This document shows, in pieces, positions 26,237 through 37,857 of a DNA stretch of 64,000 nucleotides (the first letter of the stretch is position 1; every line of letters begins with the position of its first letter). The position numbers and the translations under genes were made by a program. The stretch covers positions 9,082,001-9,146,000 of the forward strand of contig OU015649.1 in assembly GCA_907165275.2 (NCBI GenBank), read 5' to 3'. This stretch comes from Zygaena filipendulae (taxonomy: Eukaryota > Arthropoda > Insecta > Lepidoptera > Zygaenidae). The notes beneath the pieces are model-generated. The model did not search any database. It was not told where the DNA came from and worked only from the letters and a program-made list of their open reading frames with translations.

Positions 26237-27548
26237 GTCAGATTATTATAGTTATGGTAAACAAAACTTCATATCATAATTTGATGGCACTTTTGTTCTA
26301 AGAGTAATTCTGTTAAAAATTGGAAACTATAATGCTCTTCAGACATACAATACTTAAACTTTCCAATATGAAGCTTATTTTTTTTATTATATTGTTGAAA
26401 GCAAAAATTACAATTATTATATTTTAATATACTCGTATAGTAATCGTCATGTCGAAATAATGTTATCATAGGACATAGGAAATATTTCAAGATTACTGGA
26501 GTAAGATTTAGATCACCGAGCTGCTCGGTTCATTGTATAGGACTATTAACAGTATTTAGTACTTTTATCTGCCTATGACTAAATTTAATAAATTCATAAT
26601 ACACAAGCATAATTATTATACTCCATAGACCTACTTTCAATTTACAAGTGGTTAAAGACAAACGCGATGCAATAATAAAGTAACGAAAAGTAACAGTAAC
26701 ACATAAAATATTAAAAAAAATCAACAATATCCGTTTGATGCTTAAACAAAATACGCCTTAAAAATGTTGTGTTCACTCGAACATCGAGACTTTTTTGGAT
26801 AGTTGATATTGTATCCGCTTATAATTATTAAGTACCTTTTATCAAACCGTTATTCCAGGCGAGTCGGTTCTCAAGCAATTCATCAGCGCCTTTCCTTGCG
26901 CAGCACATTAGATAACCTTAAAAAATAAGCTTGTATGCGATCTCGTTATCTCGTTAGTGTCGTGACTGGGGCGAAAAATACCATATTATACTCGCATAAC
27001 ATTTTTACAAAATGAAATAATGTGTGTGTAAAAAAAAATGCAAATTCAGCTCTCAACTGTAAATGTATTAAAATTTAAACATTAATAAATCAACACTAAA
27101 GCTTTCTCGCGAATAAAGCGCACGGCTCAGTGGCCACAGGCAGTGATCGCAAGCCAGCACTCCTAATATCCATATTTCTTAAGTTTTCCTTACCTGTAAG
27201 TAAAACAGTATAAAGAACGAACATAACGTTATTTTCACAATGTGAATTACGTATTATACTAAACATGTCAACTTTTTTACTACTTTCACCCTCCCATAAA
27301 ATGAGATCTACTTAATGCGACTTTGGAAGTTTAGCGTATTTGCCTCTGCGCAGGCAAAAGACATAACTTTTACACGAAATGAGCTAAATAAAATCAATAC
27401 TTCCGGATTTATCATCCTATATGTATCTCTTACATGTTGTTTTTCTGCTACCGATATGTGCCTGTTCTCCTGATTTTGACTTTGTTTTAATAACCAATCA
27501 ACAAATAAGACTAAGACAAATATACAAAGACAAATTGTTACATTTGTT

Positions 27549-27612
27549 TTATATTATGTAAATTACGCGGGACTTGAACGCGATGTTTTAAGACGTAATT
27601 TACATAATATAA
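27549..27612. repeat. Perfect 19-bp inverted repeat, 26-nt spacer
   Basis: TTATATTATGTAAATTACG (27549-27567) and CGTAATTTACATAATATAA (27594-27612) are exact reverse complements around a GC-richer spacer. It could be a hairpin or a very short MITE. Confidence 0.9.
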
Positions 27613-28035
27613 TGTGCTCAAAACGCGAAAATCTAAAAACTTTAATACATTTGTTTTGTTTATTGTACCTAAGCTATTTTACTCGAGTAGGTAAGTATGC
27701 AGGTAGAGGTAGGTAAGTACAAAGTTTTCGCTTTCTTCCTCATGTGGCGATGTGTTAACTAAAAGCATTATTAAACGCCTCGCCCCAAGAGCCTCCATTA
27801 AGCGGCATCCAAACTGTTTCTATTCACTTGGCTCGGCTGATATAGTGTCTTAAAATGTATATAATTACCGGTCCCTAGCCTTGGTAGGTGTAAATGCGTC
27901 TACCTAGATTTTTGTTACGTTGACCTTTATCTCAATTTGTGGGTTCTTGGTCTATGAGATCGATTGAGCACAGTTTAGTGGTCTTTACATGCTAATTTTT
28001 ATGTGTTAAAGTAATAGTAATTAAGATTAGTTTAG

Positions 28036-28240
28036 ACTAGCTGTGCCCCGCGGTTTCACCCGCGGTAATTTCTGAGTTCCCGCGGGAATTCCGGGATAAA
28101 AAGTAGCTTATGTCCTTATCTGTACCCCTGACAACGTGCATGCCAAATTTCATCCAAATCCGTTCTGCCGTTTTTGCGTGATTGAGTAACAAACATCCAA
28201 ACATCCACACTTTCACATTTATAATATTAGTACCTAGGAT
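28036..28240 (-). repeat. GC-motif interspersed repeat, well preserved
   Basis: ACTAGCTGTGCCCCGCGGTT, GAGTTCCCGCGGGAATTCCG, CCCTGACAACGTGCATGCCA, GCGTGATTGAGTAACAAACA and TTTATAATATTAG form the family consensus in reverse. This is one of the least diverged copies here. Confidence 0.85.
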
Positions 28241-28539
28241 TAATAGGTTATTTTTTAAGGGTAGTGTTGTAATCGTATTCTCGTTTATTCAATTTTCCGA
28301 TGCTACACAAAATAAACACGGACTGTATCATATTGTAAGAAAAAATATGTAAGCGACAAGCGTATATCTTCCCCTATTTAAAGTAAAGACTGGCAAACTC
28401 AACTATAGTATTAAGCGGGTTTCACCAGTAGATGGAGTGATTCATTAATAAAGTTTAAGTATATAATTTGTGAAGGTTTTGTGTAAATTGGCTGAAATAT
28501 AACGATAATAATTGTAAGAAGTGCCGGAAAAGTACTTTG

Positions 28540-28683
28540 TAACACTTTCACGCCTTAACTACTCAACTGATCGCCATGAAATTTTGCATAATATACGTTG
28601 TCAGGTGCAGAGAAGGTACTTTTTACCGGAATTCCCGCAGGACGTCCGAAATTAACGCGGGTGAAACCGCAGGGAGTAGCTAG
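28540..28683 (+). repeat. GC-motif interspersed repeat, left-truncated
   Basis: ACACTTTCACGCCTTAACTA, TTGTCAGGTGCAGAGAAGGT and GCGGGTGAAACCGCAGGGAG plus TAGCTAGT are family landmarks. The left tail is missing. Confidence 0.75.
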
Positions 28684-29954
28684 TATGATAATAAAAAGTA
28701 ATTGACTCTTTGATTTAAATACTGATATTACTACCATAGGCAATAATCTATATTTGATAATGAAAAAAATAAAAATAAACAACTAATGAATAGTCTTTCT
28801 CTTTGACTAATAGAAAATTCCTCATGCATGTTTTCCTTGATTCGTTAAAAACTTACGTATTACTTATTGTCGAATGGATAACCGTGAGGTTTTAAACCGG
28901 TAGAGTCAGTTTTGAAAATGTATGTATACGTATTTTTTTTCCTTCAAAATATAGGTAGTACGACTTCATGAGTATATCTACATGTATCTAGTTATCTACA
29001 GATAAATATCGTCGGTGAATTACATGCATCCTAACTCCCGAATGATCTTGGGGCTCGTTTTATCGGTGCTCACTAAAAGAACTACCGTCCATTGCGTTGT
29101 ATCTTTTGGAGCTGGTGATAGAAGTCGTCGTTCATGAATAATGTATGAAATGAACTCACCGGAGCGCCATCCGATCGTGCAATGCGTTATCGGTTCTTGT
29201 TTACACGGGACTTGCTAATCCTTGTCTACAGAATTTTAACAAGATTTGAGTGATGTTCGTGTCGCCGTCTCTTAGCCCCGAATCGTTGACTCGTTCACGC
29301 GCCACCCAAATTCACCAAGATAAATTACTCCCTATTTTCCTGCGAGCTCAGTAAGCGAGTTGAGCTGAGATATTTTGAACAGGATTAGATACAGCCTTCA
29401 TTTTACTTAAAAAGTCAAATGTTTTGCAAGGCTTAGGAAAATAACTGACTTTCTTTGAGGTTTCTACAAAGCATTTAATTTAAACTTATATTTGGTTTGA
29501 GATGATTAGATTTGTTTTTTTTTTAATTGGATTGTAACGTATTCGAAGTTTTCTTTTACACAGTAAACATTATCAACAAACAAAAATCAAATTAGAAGAA
29601 AGCGAAAAACAAAAGGAACCATACGAGTTTTGTCTGGGTTTGCAAACATTTAGGAAATAAAACAATATATATCTAACTATACCTACATTAAATAAAGCGG
29701 TAAACTTTACAGCTTTGTTGACTGTTTATTTGTTTGTTGATTTGTTTGACCGCGCATCACCTACGGAACGAATTTAATTTATTTGTGTCTTCATTTAATA
29801 TAGAGGATATTTTTATTCTCGTCTCAACAAAAAACTCCTGAGAAAATCAGGAAATTCTCGCCGGTGAAACCGCAGAGCTACTAATATTATTATTATTCAT
29901 ACGAAATAATGTAAACGATTTTTTCATAATTAAACATAAATATGAGCTCTTGCT

Positions 29955-30062
29955 ATTATTTATTTATTTATTTACTAAAACTTTTTGCACAATATGGTAC
30001 AAAAGGCGGACTTAACGCCATTGTGGCATTCTCTGCCAGTCAACCTTCAAGATCTGCAGAAA
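29955..30062 (-). repeat. LINE 3'-tail fragment, copy 2
   Basis: On the minus strand this repeats the fragment at 17189-17290: GACTGGCAGAGAATGCCACA, then AAGTCCGCCTTTTGTACC and a (TAAA)n tail, which appears here on the + strand as ATTTATTTATTTATTTA. It is 5'-truncated. Confidence 0.65.
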
Positions 30063-31929
30063 GTGTATTTGGTGGTGCTTGTAAGGTCTTGTTAATTATA
30101 TAATACGTAATTCGATAATATGATTAATACATAATAAACAAACTAAAACATAAACAAACTATAAAACACTTATATATAGTACGTAATTCAATTATATGAA
30201 TAATGTATAATAAAATATTTTATTATTGTTGTTATTGTTGTAATGAAAACTACTACTTGATCTGTACACAGTTAGAAATAATGACCTGTCATGTCTTTAA
30301 CATTTACAATAAAAACTAAATGTATTTTCCGCTGCGAACACACCTCTGTAACAGTCAGTGAATCTCAGTTCTCAAGTATAATCTATTAATAAGAATGATC
30401 GTTTGACAAGTATTTATTACGCTAAAAGTTTACTTTTTCCAGTATTCGCACATTTTTTAATAATGCAACTACATTTAAAAAACAATTATTTATTTAAGTA
30501 TTTAACTCGAGATCTGAGCCACGAGTACCTAGCTTAGGCTTAATCACTTCCTTAGATATAAGCCTATAATTCATAAAGTTCCTTTTTTATGTTAACATAA
30601 TAATAAAGCAATAAACTATGAAAATATTATTAATAATACAAATCTTAATATTTAAGGATCTGGCAAACAGAAGCTAAAACATAGATAGACAAGCAGATTG
30701 AGTGATCAGAAGATAATAGCATTATATTCAATTCGGAAACTATTACTTTTATTACTCACGGTTAATCGGCAGGGCTACGTGCCAAAGTCCACTGTAAGTA
30801 AGCTGCAACAGACATCAATTAGTGTGTCACGAAATTTTAAATTCAACTAGTAAAGCCAAGCTGCAAAAAAAAACAATTCGAATATTAGTACACTACAATT
30901 TGGTAGAGTTGTAAATCTCTCGGACAAGCGGTAATCACAAGTTAACTAACCGTAGCAGTGGCCGCCTGCGCCGCTAGCCACTGCCCTCCGTCAAAGCCTG
31001 GCACTGCCATGCTACACTATACTGTAATGAGTTTGAGACAATCTTTTATTGTCCATTTGGACTGGAATAAATGGTGATAGATGAGCCTCTGGTTGCTCTG
31101 GCTTCAAGATTTGCAGCCAACATTATCCCTCACATAAGTTATAACGAGAACGGTCCCCGAGCGTTTTACTAGTTCACGTTTATTACTAGAATACAAATCT
31201 ACGTCTCTATTTATTTAGTTTGATTATCCTTATAAAAAGTCCATTTGTCTATTTCCTGTTTAACGAAATGTGCGGGATCGGAATAAGTACCAAAGTTTTA
31301 TGTATGTGAATTCTGTTGGTAAGGCCTTTTTCGCTAAATAATGATATTGTGAACATATTCAGCAATTTGTTTCAGATCTCACACATACTTTATAGGTTCA
31401 TGAAGAATAATGTAAAAGATTGTTACTGATTAGGAAGTGTTATTCACACCACATAATTTTTCATGACGTAAGATAGGTGAACAAAATATTGCCAGGATTA
31501 TGTACGTCATAGCATGATATCGACTTGTCTACTTATCTAATGCATAAATAAAAAGTAATGTCTGTAACTACATATGTTTGATCAATGTTTTGTTTCCTAT
31601 TTTATGGATTTCTGTACCATTCAGCTAATTGCGAAGAAACTTCGGTGAATTTATGCGCGCGTACGCGATAGGTATACCTATACTTTAAAAAAATATTTCG
31701 TTTCTTGTTTAACCACTTAACTCTCAAATCCACTAATTTGAAAGAAATACATAAGAAAGAAATGCTATTATTTTAAGAGACTATAATCTGATAACGTTAA
31801 ACGTTTCATCATACCAGTTAAAGTCTCACATGAAACGAGTGAAAGATATTGTTTAGAAATGGGTGTGTTAACAAATAATTGTTAGGAAACGTACAAACGT
31901 AATGCGTAATGTGTTCGGATGACGCGTGT

Positions 31930-32310
31930 AGTTTATCTTAGTCTGAATGAACGATCGTCGCGCGACGCGACGTGGATGTTGCGTGAGCGAGTACGGCGCG
32001 AGGCTACGAACGATACGCGCTTCTTTAATTTACTTCATACCAAAACAAATGAGCTCGCCTAAACAAGTATACGAGGCAAAACAGCCGTTTAATACAAGTA
32101 ACATTTAACCGAAAGCCGTCTCTCAGCTTTGCCTTTCTTGACTCCCACAAAAGTCCCTGCAATTTCCGCCCGCCAAATGACTCCCTTGATTCTAAGCGTG
32201 CCCGTGAAAACAGGCCGGGAAATCCTAACGTTTCACTTTTTTATGTCCTCGCTTATCTGGATATATTGTAATATAATACGCTTCGGTCCTGATACAATTT
32301 TGGGCGCTTT
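31930..32310. promoter_or_regulatory. GC-richer repeat-free island (candidate element or promoter)
   Basis: CGATCGTCGCGCGACGCGAC is strongly CpG-rich, and the following 250 bases are repeat-free and less AT-rich than the surroundings. An open frame at 32129-32314 has no recognisable protein character. It could be an intronic enhancer or an internal transcription start. Low certainty. Confidence 0.2.
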
Positions 32311-34737
32311 TTTGTAAAGTTAACTTTAATGGCACATTAATTCCCATAAAAGTTGTTCAATTTAAACATAGATTATGATTGTTTACAATATTATTAACAA
32401 TAACAAGTATCAATTTGTAGAACAAGTATTGCGTAGAATCTGGGCTGGTGCTAAGTACTTGTTGGTATCATGTCTGTGTTCAAGTAGTATACCTACAATT
32501 TCCGACGGTGAAAAAATAAAATAATTTGTAAACTTTATAGAGTATTACGAAATGAATGGTTATTCTATTTATTGCAATCTCATTTATATTTTATACATGA
32601 TGTATAAAACTACCGCATCGAGGAGAAATAAGCTACTTATAATTTTCAGTCTGAAATAACTCTAATGGTTTATTTTATTCTTTGTGGTTTTGTCTATTAT
32701 ATACTTTTCTTATATTTTCTGTGAAAATTCAGACAAAATCTAATTATTCATATTTATACACCGTATCCTAACTTGTTATTAAAAATGTATAAGTTTATGA
32801 TGATGTTTGAATCTTTGTAAAGAAAACATTAAGACTAAATGTATTTAAGTGAAATTTGACACACCTATAGTATATTCGGGATTTACAAATAAAATTAATA
32901 TAGGTATGATAATTTGACCGAAAATAGTTCATGTTATTACTGTGATTTGCAAGTATTAAAACAACATTAGCGCGGAAGTACGAGTAAGTGACAGTTCCAA
33001 TAAGATGATGCTTGTCAGTGATTTACCGAGCGATTTCACGAGTTCCACGCTCTTGTCGACCCCCGCTTATTGAATACCGTCTCTATTCATTGGAAGAAAT
33101 ATCGTGTATTTTGACGCTGCCAGGGCACAATTTATGACCACATTTATTGTATCTTTTCTTGACAAATCGCAATTAAATCATAGTAGATTTTTCGTCGTAG
33201 TATCCAGTCGTCATGTCAGCTAAACCTCATTTCGTTCACATGCTTTTATTTATTTTCAATCATAAAACTCTCTTATCTTCGACCTTATTTTAATTAGGGA
33301 GTTTTTTTTTCTTGTTTTCGTTAGGATTTTTTTTTATATATAGGTACAATAATATTTTCTTTGTTAGTTGTGCTACTTGTTTAGACTGATTTATTTATCA
33401 CCTTTAAATGGATTTTCTTATTTTCGATGATAAAAGAAAATTTCATACGATTGTTTTGTTTGAAATCTATTGAAGTATGAGGAAAACAGAAGCTCGCTAA
33501 TTACAAACCTCGGTTACTGCTACAAACCTCGTTATGTTTTTTTGTTATCAATCCCAGAATCTTATTTATTTGCGAATTACTTACCTGTCCATCAAATTTT
33601 ATTTCTGAACTATACCAATTGTACCAAGTTTATAATAAAGTAGGTTATTTGTTTAACTGGTTATGTTTCTATAGATAGTAAAATCCATACCACTTATTTT
33701 AATGTTTACGATGTTATTTTGATAACACACAAACGAGCATTTAATCTCCGCCTTGACTATCCATATCGACAAAGAAGCTTTCCGCCCCCGTCCGCCGAGC
33801 ATTAGTTCCTTCATTAAGCTGTCTCGATACAGCGCTCGTCCCCATTGAGGATTTACTTAGCTACCTACTGTACATACGAGTATTACGACCTTTCTGATGA
33901 AACGTGAGATAAGGACGACCTTTGCCTCTAGGGTTATTATAAGTTTGAGGTTTTCGTTCATCGAAATATTCGCAAAGGCAAATTGTTGCTTAGCAAAAAT
34001 CGATATTGATTAGCCTGGCAGTAGGTAGAGTCTAAGTGGTCTTTACATGTAAATTTGAAATGTCTGAGATCGAGATAACTGTCTTAATTGAGTTCAGAAG
34101 GTTATTACTTACGTGCTACTAACCGTGAATAACTTTGTTTGTCTGCACGACCTATCTTGACAAGAGAGGTTATCTTAACTTGAAGGAAACATAAAATTCA
34201 TATGGTTAAAACTTCAGGGTAGGCTCATATAGGAATACAATAAAACTAAAAATATTTGTTGGGTAAATTGAATACGAACAAAAATATAATTATGACTATA
34301 TATTAGAGATGCAAAATAAATAACTGAATGCATTGTAGTTTTGTATTTGTAAGCACCCGACTTGCTAGGTCAGATTTGGTTTTGACTGTGTTCCAGCAGT
34401 TTTCAAATGGGCGAATTTTATCATATTTCACCGACATTATATACCTACCTACATACTCTTGTAATTACGTAATATGGCATTTGACTTACGCACCGCCTAG
34501 ACTGTTACTATAAAATTAAATTCTGTTGCGGAGGGCGAGATGTCTCTTCTTTATGGGCCAATTAGTTGAAGAATATGGTAGACGTTCATTACCCGTCTTG
34601 TACCGACGATTAGTTACGTAATACTTGTACATACGTACATAGATAGGTATGTTTCAAATATATAGTGGGTATTTTAGTACAAGCAGCTTGACTTCTTGCA
34701 TACGTCACTATATTTATAAATACACAATCTTATGCTA

Positions 34738-34942
34738 TCTATACTTATTATTATAAAGAGGAAAGATTTGATTTTTTGTTTATTTGTTACGATTTAACTC
34801 AAAAACTACTGGACCTATTTCGAAAATTATTTCACCATTAGAAAGCAACATTATCCCTGAGTAACATAGGCTATATTGTAATCTGGAATTCCCGCGGGAT
34901 CTCCGAAATTATCGCGAGTGAAACCGCGCGGGACAGCTAGTC
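34738..34942 (+). repeat. GC-motif interspersed repeat
   Basis: ATACTTATTATTATAAAGAG opens the copy, AACTCAAAAACTACTGGACC lies in the middle and GAGTGAAACCGCGCGGGACA plus GCTAGT closes it. Related to the copy at 47376. Confidence 0.8.
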
Positions 34943-35000
34943 ATTAATACAATTAATTCTAATCCATACTAATATTATAAACATGGAAGATATACATAGT

Positions 35001-35075
35001 AATCAAATCAAATATACTTTATTGCACACACAGTAGAAAAACACATTTACAAAACACAGAAAACATGTGAATAGG
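35001..35075 (-). repeat. Probable LINE 3'-end fragment (AATCAAATCAAATATAC type)
   Basis: The + strand AATCAAATCAAATATACTTT followed by ATTGCACACACAGTAGAAAA is a 3' end seen widely in lepidopteran genomes. Read on the minus strand it ends in a GATTTGATT tail. Only this short stretch is recognisable. Confidence 0.45.
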
Positions 35076-36044
35076 TACGCGTAGGTACATTAGAGACATT
35101 GGATAGGTACTTTTTGTATAGATACAAAGACATCCCAAAATGGACAACTAGTTTTGTTATAAAAAAAAACCAAGGGTGTAGTAAACCAAGACATGTTCAT
35201 ATCTAACGACGCGCAGTAGGTATGAGAATACTTCGTGTCGATGTTAACATTAATAAATCCTCTCGTATAGTAACAAACTTTTGATGATGTATCACACGTG
35301 ACCTCTTTTTCTTGTATGTTATTTATTCGATGTTTCTCTTAGGTATCGTAACAAACGCCCACGGCTATATCCTGTTGGCAGACTACTTAAGAGAGGTTGC
35401 CTTTGCTCTCGTAATGAGGTAATAAGATTCAGCCGCCTCACCTAACCCTTCCAACTAGCTCGTACGGAATACTTCTAACGTTAGGTACTATACGGTCAAA
35501 ATTAAAGTAATCTTAACTATGATAGCTTGGGCTCGAACCCTCCCGTGGCACGCCTCTTATCTACAAACCCTGACCATTTCTAGTAATGGAAATCCAATTA
35601 CTATTTGAGTAAGATAAACGGAAAACGTGCGACTCTCAAATAGCCGTACCGTTCGGCCCCAAAAGTCACAGGCGACCGCGACATTTTGAAACTTTATACC
35701 TTAATAATTAACACTACTATATGTCTACCGTCTCAAACTCCACCTTATAGAATAACTGAAGAGTACACATATATTTTTTCGTTACAATGAAGGTGAAAGA
35801 TCCGTGTGTATCAGAATCAGTGCAAACACGTGCAAGTAGCTTTTTAAGTTTAAAAAAGACTCCTATATGAGAAACCGGCATTGAACCAGCATCTAAACAG
35901 TTACTAGCAGCGCATTGTACAATCATTCGGCTCAGTAAGTACCTACTTACATATTAGACGTGTAACGTCATGCAACAAAACATTTTTCAAGTTACCCAAA
36001 AAAGTTCAGTTCAAGTTCAAACAATATGTATTTTGATATTTCTT

Positions 36045-36082
36045 AACACTTTTACCTACTTGACCAAGTAGGTAAAAGTGTT
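36045..36082. repeat. Perfect 17-bp hairpin with 4-nt loop
   Basis: AACACTTTTACCTACTT (36045-36061) and AAGTAGGTAAAAGTGTT (36066-36082) pair exactly around GACC. It lies in the long CadN intron. The stem is too short for a typical pre-miRNA. Confidence 0.9.
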
Positions 36083-36784
36083 GTCGACGCTACTTCATGA
36101 TATGACGTATAACTACGTAACTTTATAAGATTATATAGGCACAGCATCAAAATAGCGAAACTGGTCCGTATATAACCAAAATATGCTTATTTTTTTCCCA
36201 ATTCGGTACCTAATTGGCATGAAACCAAACAAACTCCGTTTTATAACTTTCAATTTTTTACCAATAACCGAAAGTAGCGCGATCATAAATCTATTGAGTT
36301 TTATAAATTTCTTTTTCTTTTTTTCCCATTCAGAACTCAATTTATGGAAGTAGCAACGAGTGCTAAGGACGGAGGTATGATATTTCATGCTGTCATTGAA
36401 GCATGAGGTTTCAACCTTATTGAAAGTTTCACCGCCACGCCTTCTTAAACTCACTCTTTTTATAATATCTCCGATTTGTTTTTAATTTTACAAACTGTAT
36501 AAAAAATAATTATAAGAATTGGATAAAATTTATGCTTGGAACTCTTTGAGATAATAATAATTTAGTAAGTAGTTTGGTTTAGTGGTAGACAGTGCATAGG
36601 TATCATCTGGTACGATAGCAATTATGAGCTTAAAAAAAAAAATTTAAATAAGAAAATTTATACTTTGTTGTGTCGCTTTCGACAATGGAGACGGTAAAAT
36701 CAGTAAAATTGCAGTTCAAATATTCATAAATATTGGTGTTTTGTTTTATTTTATATAATATCCTATTACTATTAATCAGCGGTA

Positions 36785-37063
36785 TCTTTTATTATCCCTA
36801 TTTCCCTGGGTCACGGCATCACGCGTGAATGGCTGGACCAATTTCGCTGATTCTTTTTTGTTTGTTGGTTATTATAAAATAAGTTTGGAGTTCCTGCGGG
36901 AATTTCGAAACTCACGCAGGTGAATCTCCGAAAATGTTGGACCGATTTTGACAGGACTTTCACTGCTAATGGCCTGATGTGATAAAGAGCAAATTAAGCT
37001 ACTCTGGAGTTCCTGCGGGAATTCCAAAACTCACGCGGGTGAAACCGCGGGGCACAGCTAGTT
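36785..37063 (+). repeat. GC-motif interspersed repeat, with internal duplication
   Basis: Within this copy the segment GAGTTCCTGCGGGAAT followed by TCACGC occurs twice (about 36890 and 37010), so it is either two overlapping insertions or an internal duplication. It ends GCGGGTGAAACCGCGGGGCA plus CAGCTAGT. Confidence 0.75.
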
Positions 37064-37384
37064 AATCTGAATTTGATTTTGCACACCTTAACTACTCAAT
37101 CGATCATCATGTTTGTGTACACATTTTGTGCCTATCATGTTTTGTACCTACTTGTATAAATTTTAAATTACTATTTATTTATTTATTTTTAGGAAGACCA
37201 ACAGCTTTCCAGATAAAAACACTTTTGAATACAAAAATAGCAGCTAATTATAGGTCTCCGCTGATAGAAACCAATTTACATACATTAAGACATCAAATAC
37301 AGAATATAAGACATACATCACGTTACATCATACATCACGTATCGTTATAATTATCTATTAGAGACCTATATTATTAGTCTTATT

Positions 37385-37663
37385 ACTAAGACTTCGCTGT
37401 CCGTCCGTCCGTTCGTCCGTATCCGTCTTTACGTCTGTCCCCAGGCTGTATTTCATGAACCGTGATAGTTAGACAGTTGAAATTTTCACAGATGATGTAT
37501 TTTTGTTGCCACAATAACAACAAATACCTACTTAAAACAGAATAAAATAAATATTTAAGGGGTGCTCCCATACAAAAGACAATTTTTTTTGACGTTTTTA
37601 TAGATAATGGTACGGAACCCTTCGTGCGCGAGTCCGACTCGCGCTTGGCCGGTTTTTTCTTAC
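37385..37663 (+). repeat. Abundant lepidopteran repeat ending GACTCGCGCTTGGCCGG
   Basis: It begins with a CTGTCCGTCCGTCCGTTCGT run, continues through CATGAACCGTGATAGTTAGA, and ends with GGTACGGAACCCTTCGTGCG and CGAGTCCGACTCGCGCTTGG before a T-run. This sequence is familiar as a high-copy interspersed repeat in moths and butterflies; its class is uncertain. It ends less than 80 bp upstream of the CadN exon at 37742. Confidence 0.7.
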
Positions 37664-37741
37664 AGTACCTACTATTCATATTGCGAGACCAACAGTACAA
37701 ACAAAAGATGCCAATTGAATACCGTTGTATGTTTGTTGCAG

Positions 37742-37857
37742 CGTCGCGTATTCGATATGAGATCACGAGCGGGAACATAGGAGGTGCGTTCGCCGTCAAG
37801 AACATGACCGGCGCTATTTACGTCGCAGGCGCCCTCGATTACGAAACAAGGAAACGG
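37742..37857 (+). CDS. CadN: CadN exon: part of an extracellular cadherin repeat
   Basis: This 116-bp internal exon encodes the middle of an extracellular cadherin (EC) repeat. The acceptor is TGTTTGTTGCAG and the donor is CGG|GTAAGT. The first two bases complete a codon begun upstream, and the exon ends in phase 0. The peptide runs SRIRYEITSGNIGGAFAVKN and then continues through an IYVAGALDYE stretch. This is the strand C to E region of an EC repeat, with the typical F-x-V-x-N-x-T-G-x-I-x-V and LDYE signatures. It joins in frame to either alternative exon downstream (41333 or 45062), both of which start with Tyr-Asp/Glu-Leu, the next cadherin strand. EC repeats are extracellular, calcium-rigidified adhesion modules. 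The match to insect CadN is by recognition, not by a search. Confidence 0.93.

Larger units (their letters stand above)
1..37741 (+). other. CadN: Very long CadN intron (3' end at 37741)
   Basis: The first recognisable CadN exon begins at 37742 after a normal acceptor, and it starts inside a codon, so an upstream exon must exist. I found no cadherin linker motif (DxNDNxP) or other cadherin-like peptide in either the long reading frames or a scan by eye of this stretch. I therefore infer that it is intron. It holds dispersed repeats, MITEs, mariner remnants, a tandem array and some GC-richer islands, each listed separately. A short exon without a diagnostic motif could have been missed. RNA-seq junction reads would settle this. 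Confidence 0.7.

Noticed and set aside
32129..32317. Possible small exon or gene in the GC-richer island
   Set aside because: No recognisable domain, no good flanking splice sites; treated as candidate regulatory DNA instead.
35860..35940. Possible tRNA gene on the minus strand (B-box-like GGTTCAATGCC)
   Set aside because: The B-box motif is exact, but the acceptor and anticodon stems do not pair, so it is at most a tRNA-like or chance sequence.
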